From the NCBI RefSeq assembly GCF_000003815.2, contig NC_049985.1, positions 19,837,893 through 19,901,892 of the forward strand: a stretch of DNA of 64,000 nucleotides, in the 5' to 3' direction. Under the pieces are notes generated by a model. It was not told the origin of the DNA and searched no databases. It saw only the letters and a program-made list of their open reading frames with translations. This DNA is from Branchiostoma floridae. Its lineage: Eukaryota > Chordata > Leptocardii > Amphioxiformes > Branchiostomatidae. Position 1 is the first letter of the stretch. Every line of letters begins with the position of its first letter. Shown here in pieces: positions 1 through 34,728 of the stretch. Position numbers and translations under genes: made by a program.

Positions 1-740
1 TTTCTTGGAAGTGCAGGCGCCGGTTTACTTGCAAACTTTTGTCCGTGGACAGCATAACTCGAGAACACTTCGACGGACGCTGATGATATTTGGTGGGTGG
101 GTAGGGGTCTGAAAAACGGAGGTCAAGTTCGATGATGGGCGCCCTAGCGTCTTGCTGAGGTACTGCAGCAGAACATCCATGTTTGATATCTCGCGTTCTG
201 ACCACGCTGCGGTCGTGATTTTTGAGCGGTAGAGAGCCCTCGGGGCAGAGAGTGATTGCTGCGTGTTTGGGTCCCCTTGCGGCTTTCTTGGAACTGCAGG
301 CGGCGGTTTCCTTTCAAACTTCGGGCGAGAATAACTGGAGAACGTGTTGACGGATCATCATGATTTTTGGTATGAAGATGGAATGAGTGATGACCTGCAT
401 AATGAGATGCTTATTATGGAAATATGCAGCTCATTTGCATAATTAATGAGGAAAGTTTATAAGTCCACCTCAGTCCATGATGGGACTTTAAAACTTGTGA
501 CATGTGTGGCTCGGAAAGAGAGAAATGTCGAAAGATATCAATTATGCAAATGGCGAGCTTATTTGCATAATTAATGGGAAATATGAACTTGTTGCCGGAT
601 CGTCATGATTTTCTATATGTGGATAGCCTTAGTGAAAACGTTTATAATGAGATGCTAGTTATGCAAATTAACAGCTAATTTGCATAATCAATGTGGGAAG
701 TTTATAAATCCACTGTCCCTTCTTACCTCTGCTTGGACGT
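1..740 (+). repeat. Interspersed repeat with internal duplication and TTTGCATAATTAATG motifs
   Basis: TTTCTTGGAAGTGCAGGCGC at base 1 recurs as TTTCTTGGAACTGCAGGCGG near 283. The AACTCGAGAACACTTCGACG-type sequence and ATGATATTTGGTGGG match 12700-12760. From 400 to 690, the TTTGCATAAT(T/C)AATG motif recurs three times. No coding signal. Confidence 0.6.
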
Positions 741-1614
741 GTCTTATTGACAGCTGCAGGTGCCATGCAAGTAGATCAAGCTAGCAGGCTGACCTAACCT
801 TGACCCCTGCCCCTGGGTGCCAAATACTCTTACCGACTAGAGCAGGCTTATTTTCAAGGAAAATTATGGAGGATAGGTTGATTTCATGTGTTTTGAACTT
901 CTGCGGTTTTGTTAATAGTTATTTCCATGACAAATGGAGATATAGTTTGGAGTGTGCCTGCGTGTTTGTGTTTCCGGGTCATCTTCCACCTGCAATGTGA
1001 CCTTACAGTACCAACGTCCTTGCTACTCTCGAGTATCAGGTTGCTCAGAGCATTCACTATTATCACGACAACGTCAGGCCAGTCCAATTCAATGTCTTGG
1101 TTCACGGATTCTATTTTTCTGAATTTCAGAAAAACAATTGTATCTCAGCTCTAGACTACCAAAATGAAATCGTCTTAGCACAAGCTTTTGCTTGCAGTCT
1201 TGCACTCATAGAGGTGTGACTTAATCAAATAACATATGTAATTATATGTAATGAGTAGCATACATATGTCTACAGACATCTTTCTACATAACAAACCTGG
1301 TTCATTTGGCAAAGGTATGATTTCGTCGAACTCTAGTTTCAGTTATATTCATGTTGATAAGGACCACAGAAAGATGATCTGCCATGTACTTGCATATTGT
1401 TCATCTATTTGTGGATCTGAATAAACTTTAGAAATATTGAATCTTTTGTCGACAAGAAGGCTGAATTCTGTAATTTGTGGTTGTAGATAACCAATTCTAT
1501 AATATGGTTCTAGATAACCAACTAAGATAACAACGTAGATTGATACAATGCAAACATGAAGTCAGATTTTCATTGTATTTACCTAAAGTCGCTTTTTCTG
1601 TACTCTCTACTCAG
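741..1614. other. Stretch without a recognised gene
   Basis: AT-rich DNA with only short chance frames. The reversed start of the hairpin repeat family lies at about 1310-1340. GGTTCACGGATTCT near 1100 resembles the ends of the 45027 MITE. Confidence 0.5.
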
Positions 1615-1712
1615 GCCCGGGTACAGCTTATTCACGGCAGAGGCACTAACACCGGAGACACCTTCTCACCGGCGGGTTACGAACTACGCCTTGGCTTCGA
1701 ACGAGAAGATGA
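1615..1712 (+). CDS. Uncertain upstream exon-like segment
   Basis: A GC-richer open stretch follows a good polypyrimidine tract and acceptor (TACTCTCTACTCAG, ending 1614). It encodes ARVQLIHGRGTNTGDT, then YELRLGFEREDDG, before running into an interspersed-repeat end (CACCAAGAAGGTTATG) and a TATG microsatellite. It could be an upstream exon of the MACPF gene, since the next exon is also acidic. However, no donor in the phase needed for the 3588 exon is visible, and the segment may be part of the repeat. Confidence 0.2.
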
Positions 1713-1759
1713 TGGGTTTGTATTATTACCTTCACCAAGAAGGTTATGTTTTGGGTAGC

Positions 1760-1845
1760 GTTTGTATGTATGTATGTATGTATGTATATATGTATGCAAG
1801 CATGTATGTATGTATGTAAACTATGTATGTATGTAGAAGACCAGC
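1760..1845 (+). repeat. TATG microsatellite
   Basis: (GTAT)n run following the repeat-end sequence CACCAAGAAGGTTATG at about 1735-1750. Confidence 0.9.
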
Positions 1846-2149
1846 ATACCTCAAGAACGTCTGAATGGATTGTATTGATATTCGGTATATAAGTAGGTCT
1901 TGGTGGGACCAGAAAACGAAGTTTAAAGTTGAAGTTTAAAATAAGTTTAAAAACTTTACGTGTTGCCATGGCAACGAGTTTCTGTAAGGCAAATTTTACA
2001 AAAATCGCTAATTTTGGTTTAAACAATTGGACTTTAAGATTTTCTTCCTAAATTAAACTTCTTTTCATATACCTTTAATGTCTAACACATCTTAGTTGAA
2101 CATTGATAATTAATTATTCATAAATTATGTTAATAAAATGGCGTAATTG

Positions 2150-2726
2150 CTCAAAATCCAAGATGGCCGCCAATATCATGATGCAAATTATAACCAGCTT
2201 ATTTTCACTCGGATGTCATCAGTACTTGGTATTTTCTTACAGAAAGCATTCATGTGAACATTAACGATCCATTTCCATGTGATTTTAGCGTTATATGTTG
2301 AAAAAAATGTATCTTAAGACATTTAAGGTTGATAATCCAAGATGGCGGATAGCTAACCTACAGATGACGTCATTGTATGACGTCATTTGACGTCATCTTG
2401 ACGTTGTTGCGTCAGCATCTGACAACAGGAGTCTTATAACACTTAAATATTGATAAGAAGCCTTTATTGGTAACTTTTTGAGTGAGATATTTAGGTATTC
2501 TTGGAATTCTCCGTTTTAGCCAAATGGTCAATCAATGACGTCATAATTACGTCATATTACGTCATAAAGATATAAAAAATTAGGAATTATAAAACTCGAC
2601 GAGCATAAAACCCCTTGCAAATTTGGTGTTCGTAAAGTAAGCCGTTTTGAAAATACGAAGGGGCTCATTCGCCCCCCCCCCCCAAGTTCAGGGAATGCCC
2701 AAAAAGCCCAGTCTGGATTGGGTTAA
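2150..2726 (+). mobile_element. Interspersed element rich in TGACGTCA sites, copy 1
   Basis: Shares long blocks with 15661-16296: GGTTGATAATCCAAGATG, AACACTTAAATATTGATAAG and a run of TGACGTCA-type sites (2365-2395 and 2535-2570). Its right end AGCCCAGTCTGGATTGGGTT is an inverted match to the left end of copy 2. The left end is unclear. Confidence 0.7.
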
Positions 2727-2889
2727 GTAAACTTTCATATGATTACATATTAATTATGCATATTGGTATCTCATTTGCATAATGAATTTGGACATTGTGT
2801 AAACATCTCAATTCCATTATAGGACCATTGCAACAAGCGACATTTGTAGCTGAGAAGGAGAAAAATATTGATATATAGATATATGCTAT

Positions 2890-3400
2890 GCAAAATAAAG
2901 ACCTAACTAGAGTTCGGCGACCTCATACCTACATGAAAATTTAGAGCATTTGTAAATTTCATGCAAATGACTACCATTTACATAATTTATTTATGGCGAT
3001 GTTCATTATTGACTAACGTACACATGTCACAATTATGAAATTCCCAGTATTAGTCATTACGTGGATTTGCTTTTTCTGTATATATTATGCAAATCAGTTC
3101 CTCACTTGCATATTTGGTATCTGCTTATCTCTCACCTATCATAAATTACATGTGTTACATTTACGTAAGTTCAGCTATTGAAAACAATGGAATTGTACAA
3201 TTTCCTCATTAATTATGTAAATTAAGTTCTCATTTGCATAAAATGTATATCATTATAAACATCTTTGCCTAAGCTACTTGCATGCCAAAAATGATGGCAA
3301 TCCATCATTCCTTTCTATAGTTATCCTCACACACACACACACACACACACACAAACGCAGGGTAAAATATAACCTCCATGACATTTCATGGAGGTAATTA
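2890..3400 (+). mobile_element. Interspersed element with 3' hairpin, copy 1
   Basis: Starts CTAGAGTTCGGCGACCTCAT (about 2898) and ends after a CA microsatellite with the hairpin ACCTCCATG-ACATTT-CATGGAGGT (about 3373-3396). The interior has repeated ATGCAAAT / TTTGCATA motifs. It is closely related to 61508-62570. Confidence 0.75.
3329..3354 (+). repeat. CA microsatellite
   Basis: (CA)n, just before the 3' hairpin of the 2890-3400 element. Confidence 0.9.
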
Positions 3401-3587
3401 GCAAAATTCATGAGAAAATGCTATAAAGTCTTTGTGGTAAATGACATGAACTTCTTACTTGTAGCATTTGAATGTTATGTACAAGTGAACAACGTTGAAC
3501 ATTTCTTATAATGCAAAATGCCGGTTCTGGTCCCTACTACGTATACACGTGGCCTATGGTATGAACTTCTCAGACTTTATTCTACAG

Positions 3588-26437
<22,850 letters not shown>

Positions 26438-26479
26438 GTGAGGAAAACTTCATGGTTTCTTTGCCTTGTGTTCTTTGAT

Positions 26480-27970
26480 TGTCAGTATTGTACATTCATA
26501 TTGTACGTTTACAGGCATACAAATATAAAATACTGTACATGTAGTAACAGGACTGCCGGTTCTAAATCTAAACATGGATACTAAAACTACTTATATATTG
26601 GTTCGGCTCGTTTTCGTCTCTTTGTGAGAAGATATATGTTGATTATTTTGTAGATGGAAAATTATTTTTAATAGTAATCAGAGATTAAAAGTGAAGAAGC
26701 TTCCCTTTAAGATCATTTTAAAGAATATGTTAATACTTATTGATCAATTGCTTCGAGACGGCGACTTTGGCCACGGTGCTGTATTCATATCCATTGTTAT
26801 TCTTTTGTTAATGCAGTGTAGTCAGCGGCCTCCCATTGGTTTCGTGAAGTGGAAAACCGTGAAAACATGGACTGGACACGCAATGGATTGTCGTCTGCTG
26901 ACTCATTATCTCATGTTTAGAAAAAGCACCTAATTACCAGCTAACGCCATGCAAGTAGATTTTCATTGGTTACCTGTTTGGAACACAATTCCAATAGATA
27001 GATAGATAGATTTGAAATTGCTCTGGATGAGTTGTAAAAAAAAAAACATAAGAGAAAATTTTGTAAACATTTGCAGCACATCGTAGGAATGATCAGATAA
27101 TGATGCTTTTCTACCCATGAAATTATGAACTGTGAGGCGACCCCTGGGGTTTAGATACACCGTTTTTCTCATCAAGCCGCAATGAAAACAATATGTCTGC
27201 ATTTATCAATGTCTAAAAACATCATATGGTTGGTAAAATAACATGGGCAGAAATTGTTAGAAATACTGAAACTTGATCTGAAACCGACAAAGCGCCTTGA
27301 TGGAGATAATGATGGTTGTGTTTAAGTCCGATTATCCAACGGCAACTGCAGTGCAATGCTGAGTAATGCTAGGTTCACATTGTAAGCTCGGCCCGGCCGG
27401 GCAGTTTAAAGGAACGAAATATATGATAAGACAGACAACAGCAACAAAATATCATACCAAGAATTATTCAAGATCATAAGTTGTGTGCATATTTATTTAA
27501 ATGTACTTCAATGTTTCCCGTCCAAAAAAGTTCGACCGGGCCCTGGTTAGAAAATGTGACCCTAGCATAAATAGGCTCTTTGATTTAACTAGGGTCTTAC
27601 TAATTCCATTTCTTTTGGCGCTGATAATTGATGATGATTCAAGTTGACTTTAAACTGAACAAACAGTTTGAGATATTTTTTTTTAATGTACCCTAACATA
27701 TGTGCCACAACAGCATTGTATTTAGTAACATATAAAGAGATATGTTGAATAATTATTACTATGACTATCAAAATTAGTCGGCGGCACGGTTACTCCATGA
27801 CGACATTTGTCTGACAATCCCGTCACTGTGTTGCCCTTTTGTAGCTCTCAGGACCACCTCCATTTTAACCATCGTAATCTAAATTTGTTCAAACATCACA
27901 CCCGGTAGATTACTAACTGACTAAATATCTCCATCCGTAAATAACATCATAAGGTTGGCAATCATTCATA
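26480..27970. other. Stretch without a recognised gene
   Basis: AT-rich sequence after the F5/8C exon. No phase-1 exon continuing the gene was found. A short GATA run lies at 26995-27011. Confidence 0.5.
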
Positions 27971-27974
27971 AAGT

Positions 27975-28196
27975 AAGGTTCTTTAGGCACAACCAAGGAG
28001 TACTTACTTCCAACGTTTCGAGAGGGGATACAAGCTGAGCCACGTTTGAGGCACCATTCTTGCTGCTGCAGCGCCACCTACATTGGCTATAAGTAGCAGC
28101 AAGAAGTAGTTTCCAGTCTTTGTACCCTGATGATGGTGTCCGATAGACATCGAAACGTTGGAAGTAATTACTCCATGGTTTTGCCTGAAGAACCTT
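27975..28196. mobile_element. Inverted-repeat element with hammerhead-like core (Penelope-type terminal)
   Basis: Ends AAGGTTCTTTAGGCACAACC (left) and the complement of AAGGTTCTTCAGGCAAAACC (right) form imperfect ~45-bp inverted repeats. The right part contains CTGATGA (about 28128-28134), a GGTGTC-CGATA-GACATC stem-loop, then GAAAC. These are the core elements of a hammerhead ribozyme as found at the ends of Penelope-like retroelements. The stem partner ACTTCCAACGTTTCGA lies at about 28001-28018. Cleavage activity is not established. Confidence 0.5.
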
Positions 28197-28269
28197 GCTA
28201 TACAAATCTCTTCATGTTTTATTTTCTTGAATATCGCAACTTTAGCGCAGCCCTCACACTCTTGTATGG

Positions 28270-28410
28270 CCTAAAATGGCCGAATGGCTAGGCCAGCGGA
28301 CACGAGATTGGTTCGATCACTAGCTTTCTCGGCTAGATAATGTGCCTTTGGGAAAGACACTTCACACGACTTTCGTCACTCCACTCAGGTGCAGTAAGGA
28401 AAGGGTCCTC
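28270..28410 (+). mobile_element. tRNA-derived SINE fragment (plus strand)
   Basis: GGCCGAATGGCTAGGCCAGC resembles an A-box head and GATTGGTTCGATCAC a B box. They are followed by the family core GTGCCTTTGGGAAAGACACT and ACACGACTTTCGTCACTCC, matching 48181-48637 in reverse. Confidence 0.6.
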
Positions 28411-29419
28411 CATTATGATGGTTAAGATGTTGGTACTTAACACCTGATAAGGATTTTATACATATTCAAGATCTGCTTCTCGCGTTTATTGTAGAAGTTA
28501 TGAAATTAACTCATTTAGTGATTAGCTCATTTAGTATCTAATTATGTAAATCATTAATAAGCTATCAACGTACCAAAATCACAACTATAAGTCAACTCGT
28601 TCTTTGATTTAGATGTATTTTCGATCAAAGTCTGAAACAAAATCAACCTTTGCTATTCCGAAAAAGCTGTTAGGGGGTCCAAATCTACACCACTTACTAG
28701 CTGTACCAACAGCAATCTATTACTCAAAATCACTACCATATAGATATCCGGAATATTAGCTTCATTATACGGATGGCATCTACTGGGAATTCCCATACAA
28801 AAAAGAGAAGTCTGGCAAAACAAGATACATTCATTATAAAATCTAAGTGATTATTACCAATTGGAAGGTTGAACAAATGATACGACTACAGTATGACGCA
28901 TTTTTTTCTTGGAAGGGATGCACGTTGTTGCATGTGTGAACCCATGTCATCCATATTAACAAATTTATTTAGTTTTAGAGTCGTATCTGACGTTATTTAC
29001 TGCTAGAAATTAGTTTCAGTAATGACAGCAACGTTAACAGATTTTGTGTTTAGCATAATATTCAAGAAACACACTTGGACTACATAAGTGTTGTAATTCT
29101 TACTACTTTAACTTTGTGCTTGCTGAAGATTATTCAAAGACTCATACATATTCATTCATCATGTAGTTTGAATAAAGTTGCAGTTGTCGTTCAATTTTGT
29201 TGTGGTCAGTGCGTGTATTGCATCGTAATATGGTGCCTGATTTGTTTGTTTTTTTAACAAATCTTTTTACTCAAACTACGTACTAGAAAGCTCAAATAAT
29301 ATTTCTGAGGAAGTTGTTCATATAGAGGGGGGCCAAATATGATAAAAGCATATCTAGAATAAACTTAAACATAAATAACACACACACATACACACATACA
29401 CACACATATAGTTATACTC
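28411..29419. other. Stretch without a recognised gene
   Basis: AT-rich, only short chance frames. A CA-rich run lies at 29380-29410. Confidence 0.5.
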
Positions 29420-29680
29420 CTGTTCTTCACGGGGGTAAGAAGATTATAGCATGTGCAAGAGAAATATACAAAACCCGTAAGTTTTACTGCAGTACCGGGA
29501 TCACAAACCTGGGGGGGGGGGGGCAAAGTCGACCTTCGCCTTCACAACTTCTACCGACCTACCAACCATCATGATAATCCATTAAGATATTCTAAAGTTA
29601 TGTGGTCCAGAAATGTACGGAAACACAAACACACAGGCACAAACAATAATACCTCCAGTTTTAGCGGAGGTATAATCATC
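29420..29680 (+). repeat. Related terminal hairpin of the same repeat type
   Basis: At about 29650-29672, ACCTCC-AGTTTTAGC-GGAGGT follows a CACACAGGCACAAACAAT run, matching the 3' hairpin design of the 2890 and 61508 elements with a different loop. Confidence 0.5.
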
Positions 29681-30189
29681 GCATGTAATCGTTATTGAAA
29701 CAAAACAATGGAACACAGCTGAAATCTGAGTCATCATTGAAACCAGCCTGTTTCAAGTGGCAAGGGTCACCTCAAATCCTGACGCCTTCAGACGTCGGCA
29801 GCGTTAAGAACTACAAGGTTGTACAATGCTTTGGGTTGTTTTAGCTACCTTCATGGTTGCAGAACACAGTTTTTCGCCTACAAAGATTTCTATTGTTAAG
29901 GATATAGGGTGCACTTGAGAAGCATCATGGTAAACGAGAGTGCTGAAGTCGGGATACAATGTAACTGGAAACAACAACAAAAGAGTTGTTTTTGCTGGGC
30001 AACTTTCGTTTATATATATATTTTTTTGTTATTTCTGGGCAAAAGCGGTCTATTTGGACAGGTGGTTGGTTTGAAGAGTATCAACTCACAGCATGCCCGA
30101 GGCATAGAATAGATGGTTTCTGATTTTCGTACAACAAAATTTGCTCCCATAAGTAGACGGCCAAATTGACCCCAAAATGACCGGTGTGA

Positions 30190-30335
30190 CAGCGTTCTCG
30201 CCCCCCCGTGATCTCGCCCCCCCCCCCCCCCAGGGTTGAAATCACTAGCGATCTCGCCCTCCCCTGTTAGTGTTCCCGCCCCCCTACCTCGCCCCCCTTT
30301 AGCGATTTGGCCCCCCCCCCAAAAAAAGGGTTTAC
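30190..30335. repeat. C-tract cluster, inverted partner of 31260-31400
   Basis: Long poly-C runs interleaved with ACTAGCGATCTCGCCC-type spacers. The spacers are in inverted orientation relative to ACGCTAGTGATCTC in 31260-31400. G-quadruplex potential on the minus strand. Confidence 0.6.
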
Positions 30336-31259
30336 ATGATATTTTAGAAGTTGATTGGTATAAATCACACAATGCAGTTTCAGAATGATATAAGTACACG
30401 AGTTTGATACATAACTCCACCCATAGTATTAATATTAACGTAAGTACATGGCAATAAGATAGTTGAACTTGGGTCCCTTGTATTCCCTTTATTGCATGTA
30501 CCTGAGTCTCGACATGAGATATATTTCATTGTATTCACCTGTCCTCAAGCAACCTATATATCTCCAATATGAAGCCTCTATTATGAATTGACCACAGAAG
30601 AACTATGTCATGTCTTTATTGATTATGCAAATAAGGTAATCATTAGAATAATGCACATTTTGGTGTATACACCTGGCCAAGGGGTATCTTCACCTTCAAT
30701 ATGACTATTTTTCTAGTATTTAGAAACTAGTACGTTATATGCACCTACCCTATGGATATCTTCACCTCCAATATGACTGTTTTTCTAGTATTTAGGAACT
30801 GGTGTTTTACCCGTGTTTCTTAAGACTGGTACTTTACCAGTTTTTTGTAGCATCTAGCAACAGGTATATGAACTTGTGCGAAGATAGTGTTTATAATGAG
30901 AAACTATTATTCAATTGTGTTTTTCTTAGTGCTTTGGAAATGTTTTCTGCACAAGAAAGAAAATACTGTGACAAATTGAAAACATATAGCTGACGTGTTC
31001 CGTGCCATAGACGGTGTTGATTTATACGTTCACAATAGCATTGTTTTCTATGCCACCTCTGCCATGTCAGCTGCAAAAAAAATGTCCTTTCAATGTAGTG
31101 TTTGCACCGAACAAGGTATGACATCTTACGGTAATAAGGTGCCATATAGGTACCAGGTAACACACCAACTATGTTACTCCCAGGTGCAGTATAGTACCAG
31201 GTAGCGCGCCTATATGTAGTAACCAGCTGCTCTTAAGACCCCTCCGAGGAATACTAGTA

Positions 31260-31400
31260 ATGCTCTGGGGGGGGGGGGGGCAAAACGCTAAAGGGGGGCG
31301 AAAACGCTAGTGATCTCTGCCCCCGGGGGGGCAAAATCCCTGGGGGGGGGGGGGGGCAAAAACCCTTTCACACCTTTACCCCCCCCCGTGCATCCCCCGG
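31260..31400. repeat. G-tract cluster, inverted partner of 30190-30335
   Basis: Poly-G runs of 10-15 separated by CAAAACGCTAAAG and CAAAATCCCT. The two clusters face each other about 1 kb apart and could be the ends of a MITE-like element. Confidence 0.6.
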
Positions 31401-31599
31401 GACCTTTATTTTTAAAAAAAAAACCTATGAAAGTCAAAATTTCACCCAAACTGGCCAATTTTAGCCCAAAAACCCCCTACCCGGCCCAAAAAAAGGTATT
31501 TAAACCTGCTTAAACTATGCTTTACGTTGACGTATTTCCATCTTTACGGATCTATACACATCTTATACGAGTACGTAAAATTGGCGTTACGTGGTCTTT

Positions 31600-32710
31600 A
31601 CGTATGTTCGGATAGATCCGTATTTGCCGGTTTTTTAAGTTGTCTTTCAGCAGCTTAAAGATGTCGTAAATCATTAACAAACCTCACTTAAATTGCATTT
31701 AAACATTACGTATATAAAACTTTAAGCGTCTTTACCGCTCATTTACGTGTGCGTAAAGATGACCATTAGGTGCTTATAGGTGCGGATAGATCCGTATTTG
31801 CCGTTTTTTTAAGTTGCCTTTCAGCATCTTAAAGATGTCGTAAATGATTAGCAAACCTCACTTAAATTGCATTTAAATATTACGTTTATAAAACTTTAAG
31901 CATCTTTACCGCTCATTTACGTGTGCGTAAAGATGACCATTAGGTGCTTATAGTCGCGGATAGATCCGTATTTGCCGGTTTTTTAAGTTGCCTTTCAGCA
32001 TCTTAAAGATGTCGTAAATGATTATTAAAACGCCCTTAAGACATGTTTAAACTTTTAACGTTTATTACCTCTGAATCATGTATACGTCTCATATACGTGT
32101 GCATTAAGATGGCTATAAGGTGTGTATCAGTGCCCTTTCAGTAGTTTAAAGTTGTCATAAACCCTTATGAAAACACCCTTAAGACATGTTTAAACTTCAC
32201 GTTTATCAGCTCTGAAGCCTTTTTACGTCTCATATACGTGTGCATTTAGATGGTTATAAGGTGTGTATCAGTGCCCTTTCAGTAGCTTAAAGTTCTCATA
32301 AACACTTATAAAAACACCCTTAAGACATGTTTAAACTTCACGTTTATTAGCTCTGAAGCCTTTTTACGTCTCATATACGTGTGCATTAATGTGGTTATAA
32401 GGTGTGTATCAGTGCCCTTTCAGTAGCTTAAAGTTGTCATAAACACTTATAAAAACATCCTTAAGGCATGTTCAATGTTTCCTTTTATTTTCTCTGAAGC
32501 CTCTTTACGTCTCATATACGAGTGCATTAAGAGGATTTTAATGTGTCTATATTTTTCCTTTTAGCAGCTAAAAGTTGTCATAAATACGCACTAAAACACC
32601 CCTAAGACATGTTTAAAGTTATATTTTTACGTCTCATTTAAGTGTGCATTAAGGTGATTTATAAGGTGTGGATAAGTGCCATTTTAGCATACTAAAGTTA
32701 ATCATAAGCA
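31600..32710 (+). repeat. Tandem repeats of ~171 bp and ~140 bp beside the satellite
   Basis: GGATAGATCCGTATTTGCCG recurs about every 171 bp (near 31610, 31784, 31957). From about 32040 a related ~140-bp unit (GTGTGTATCAGTGCCCTTTC, near 32130, 32260, 32405) follows, with TTTACGTCTCATATACG in each. The style matches sequence right of the second satellite array (51800-52400), so both may belong to one older element interrupted by the 15.7-kb insertion. Confidence 0.75.
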
Positions 32711-33174
32711 CGTTTTAAAGCAAGAAAACACAATGAATGAAACTTTGAAATTTTATTGAATTACGAGAAAATATTACATGGGAAAGTAATAAAAAAACTA
32801 CAGCCTACTAGGTATTTATGGCCTTTGATGTTGTCGGCAGTTGAAGCAATCATAACGGCTGTGCAATTCCGTGCAGTATCCAAGTCCACAGTCCCATTTC
32901 CAGTGTCGGGCGAAGCGTCTTGGCTAAAGTTAAAAAGAGCACACAGTTCCATCTGGCCACCACAGGAATAAGAATCCGGTAAGATCTAGAGTAGTAGCCG
33001 TGTTGTTGGATGGTCTCGGATTCTGTGGACGCGAAACATGTTCAGCTTGCAGTCTCGGTTTCTATTAAATTATCCGGGTGGTACGAGGGCCGTGATGTCC
33101 TATTCTGTGTCGATTTCCAACAGCATTAACTTGTACAGAATGATAGCCACCTCCTATCCTTGAGTTAAATTCCG

Positions 33175-33495
33175 TCACCGGGGGTACGTACCGAGTCCTA
33201 GGCGGTAAAAGCAGTGTCGCGGCCACAACTTGCGGGGTAAGAATAGGTCCAAACTTTCTTCAATACTTCTCTTCAAAAATGGACGCCTGGGAAATAACCG
33301 CTCCTTGCCCGTGAATTTGAACCCCCCACTCTTTTCTGCCATTGGATACATCCTATCACATGACACATCTGTGCAATGGCCACAGACGGCCGGACGGAGG
33401 CGTGCGCCCCAAACTGAGTAAGAATTAACGCTGAATACATTTACATCTTGCCTGCCCACGCATATCCCCATAACCCAAACAAACACGAGCAACAC
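33175..33495 (-). CDS. Unidentified ORF with signal-peptide-like start
   Basis: A 106-codon frame on the minus strand starts MLLVFVWVMGICVG, which resembles a secretion signal. It then contains AVCGHCTDVSCDRMYP and a basic region with Arg-Arg and Lys-Arg pairs (PRRPFLKRSIEESL). An overlapping frame downstream (around 33060-33200, minus) is also open. No family is recognised. It sits between satellite repeats, inside sequence that may itself be mobile, so it may be a transposon remnant or chance. Confidence 0.2.
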   Translation of the reverse strand: MLLVFVWVMGICVGRQDVNVFSVNSYSVWGARLRPAVCGHCTDVSCDRMYPMAEKSGGFKFTGKERLFPRRPFLKRSIEESLDLFLPRKLWPRHCFYRLGLGTYPR

Positions 33496-34079
33496 ACTGT
33501 CCAGACTGCTCTTTCTCGACGCTTGCTTGTAGATAAGGAAATAAAATATAATTCATACATTTACTTGTAGTAAGAACTGCTCGCCGTTTAATAGTAAGAA
33601 AAACATAGAGAAAACACCAGTCACTACACAGAACGCATCCTTACCACTACATCCTTATTCTTCAAGCAGAGGTTGAGTCGCGGAGATATTAATAGTAGTA
33701 GTCGGGATTTCTACCGGCTCTTAGCTCGAGGGTCAACTTGCCACAAAGAAAAACTTAGACCCTGGAAGTTCAGAACATATATGCGGTATATTAAAAAGGA
33801 AAGGGTGTCCTCTGTTCGCATAAACTGCACTTCAAAAAATGCCGTATGTTTAGCAGAAAAAGGTAACGTTTCATAAAATCATTGAGACGGTACGTATTTA
33901 TAAGACAATAGATAAAACGGGGGTAGTGACCCCCAGTTTGCTTAAACTGCGTGGATTCAAAGATTAAACACGTCGTATATATATGTGTTCAACAGAAATG
34001 CGCAGCATTTCATATACGTTTGGGCAACATATAAGCTAAACGGGGAGGTCTCCCCTAGTTCGCTTAAACTGCGCGGATT

Positions 34080-34179
34080 NNNNNNNNNNNNNNNNNNNNN
34101 NNNNNNNNNNNNNNNNNNNNNNNNNNNNNNNNNNNNNNNNNNNNNNNNNNNNNNNNNNNNNNNNNNNNNNNNNNNNNNN
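34080..34179. other. Assembly gap
   Basis: 100 N inside the 114-bp satellite array; 100 is a common placeholder length. Confidence 1.
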
Positions 34180-34723
34180 GATTAAACATGTCGTATGTTC
34201 AACAGAAATACGCAGCATTTCATATACGTTTGGGCAACATATAAGCTAAACGGGGAGGTCTCCCCTAGTTCGCTTAAACTGCGCGGATTCAAAGATTAAA
34301 CATGTCGTATGTTCAACAGAAATACGCAGCATTTCATATACGTTTTGGCTACATATAAGCTAAGCGGGGGAGGTCTCCCCTAGTTCGCTTAAACTACGCG
34401 GATTCAAAGATTAAACATTCGTATGTTCAACAGAAATACGCAGCATTTCATATACATTTTGGCAACATATAACCTAAACGGGGAGGTCTCCCCTAGTTCG
34501 CTTAAATTGCGCGGATGCAAAGGTTAAACATGTCGTAAGTTCAACAGAAATACACAGCATTTCAAATACTTTTTGGCAACATATAAGCTAAACGGGGAGG
34601 TCTCCCCTAGTTCGCTTAAACTGCGCGGATTCAAAGATTAAACATGCCGTATGTTCAACAGAAATACGCAGCATTTCATATACGTTTGGGCAACATATAA
34701 GCTAAACGGGGGAGGTCTCCCCT

Positions 34724-34728
34724 AGTTC
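34724..34728. repeat. Left target-site duplication AGTTC
   Basis: Direct repeat flanking the left end of the 15.7-kb element; it pairs with 50445-50449. Confidence 0.7.

Larger units (their letters stand above)
33815..34728 (+). repeat. Satellite array, left part (~114-bp unit)
   Basis: About seven units of a ~114-bp repeat, for example TTCGCTTAAACTGCGCGGAT ... GGGGAGGTCTCCCCTAG. Each unit contains the hairpin GGGGAG-GT-CTCCCC. The leftmost units are decayed. The 34080-34179 gap falls in the array. It stops at the 15.7-kb element. Confidence 0.85.

Noticed and set aside
3329-3354. CRISPR-like or regulatory meaning of the regular arrays and CA runs
   Set aside because: Units are contiguous, without unique spacers; these are ordinary micro- and minisatellites in a eukaryotic genome.
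29718-29845. Possible last exon of the mosaic gene near 29.7 kb (LKSESSLKPACFKWQG...)
   Set aside because: The acceptor is weak and the frame would require phase 0, while the F5/8C exon leaves in phase 1.
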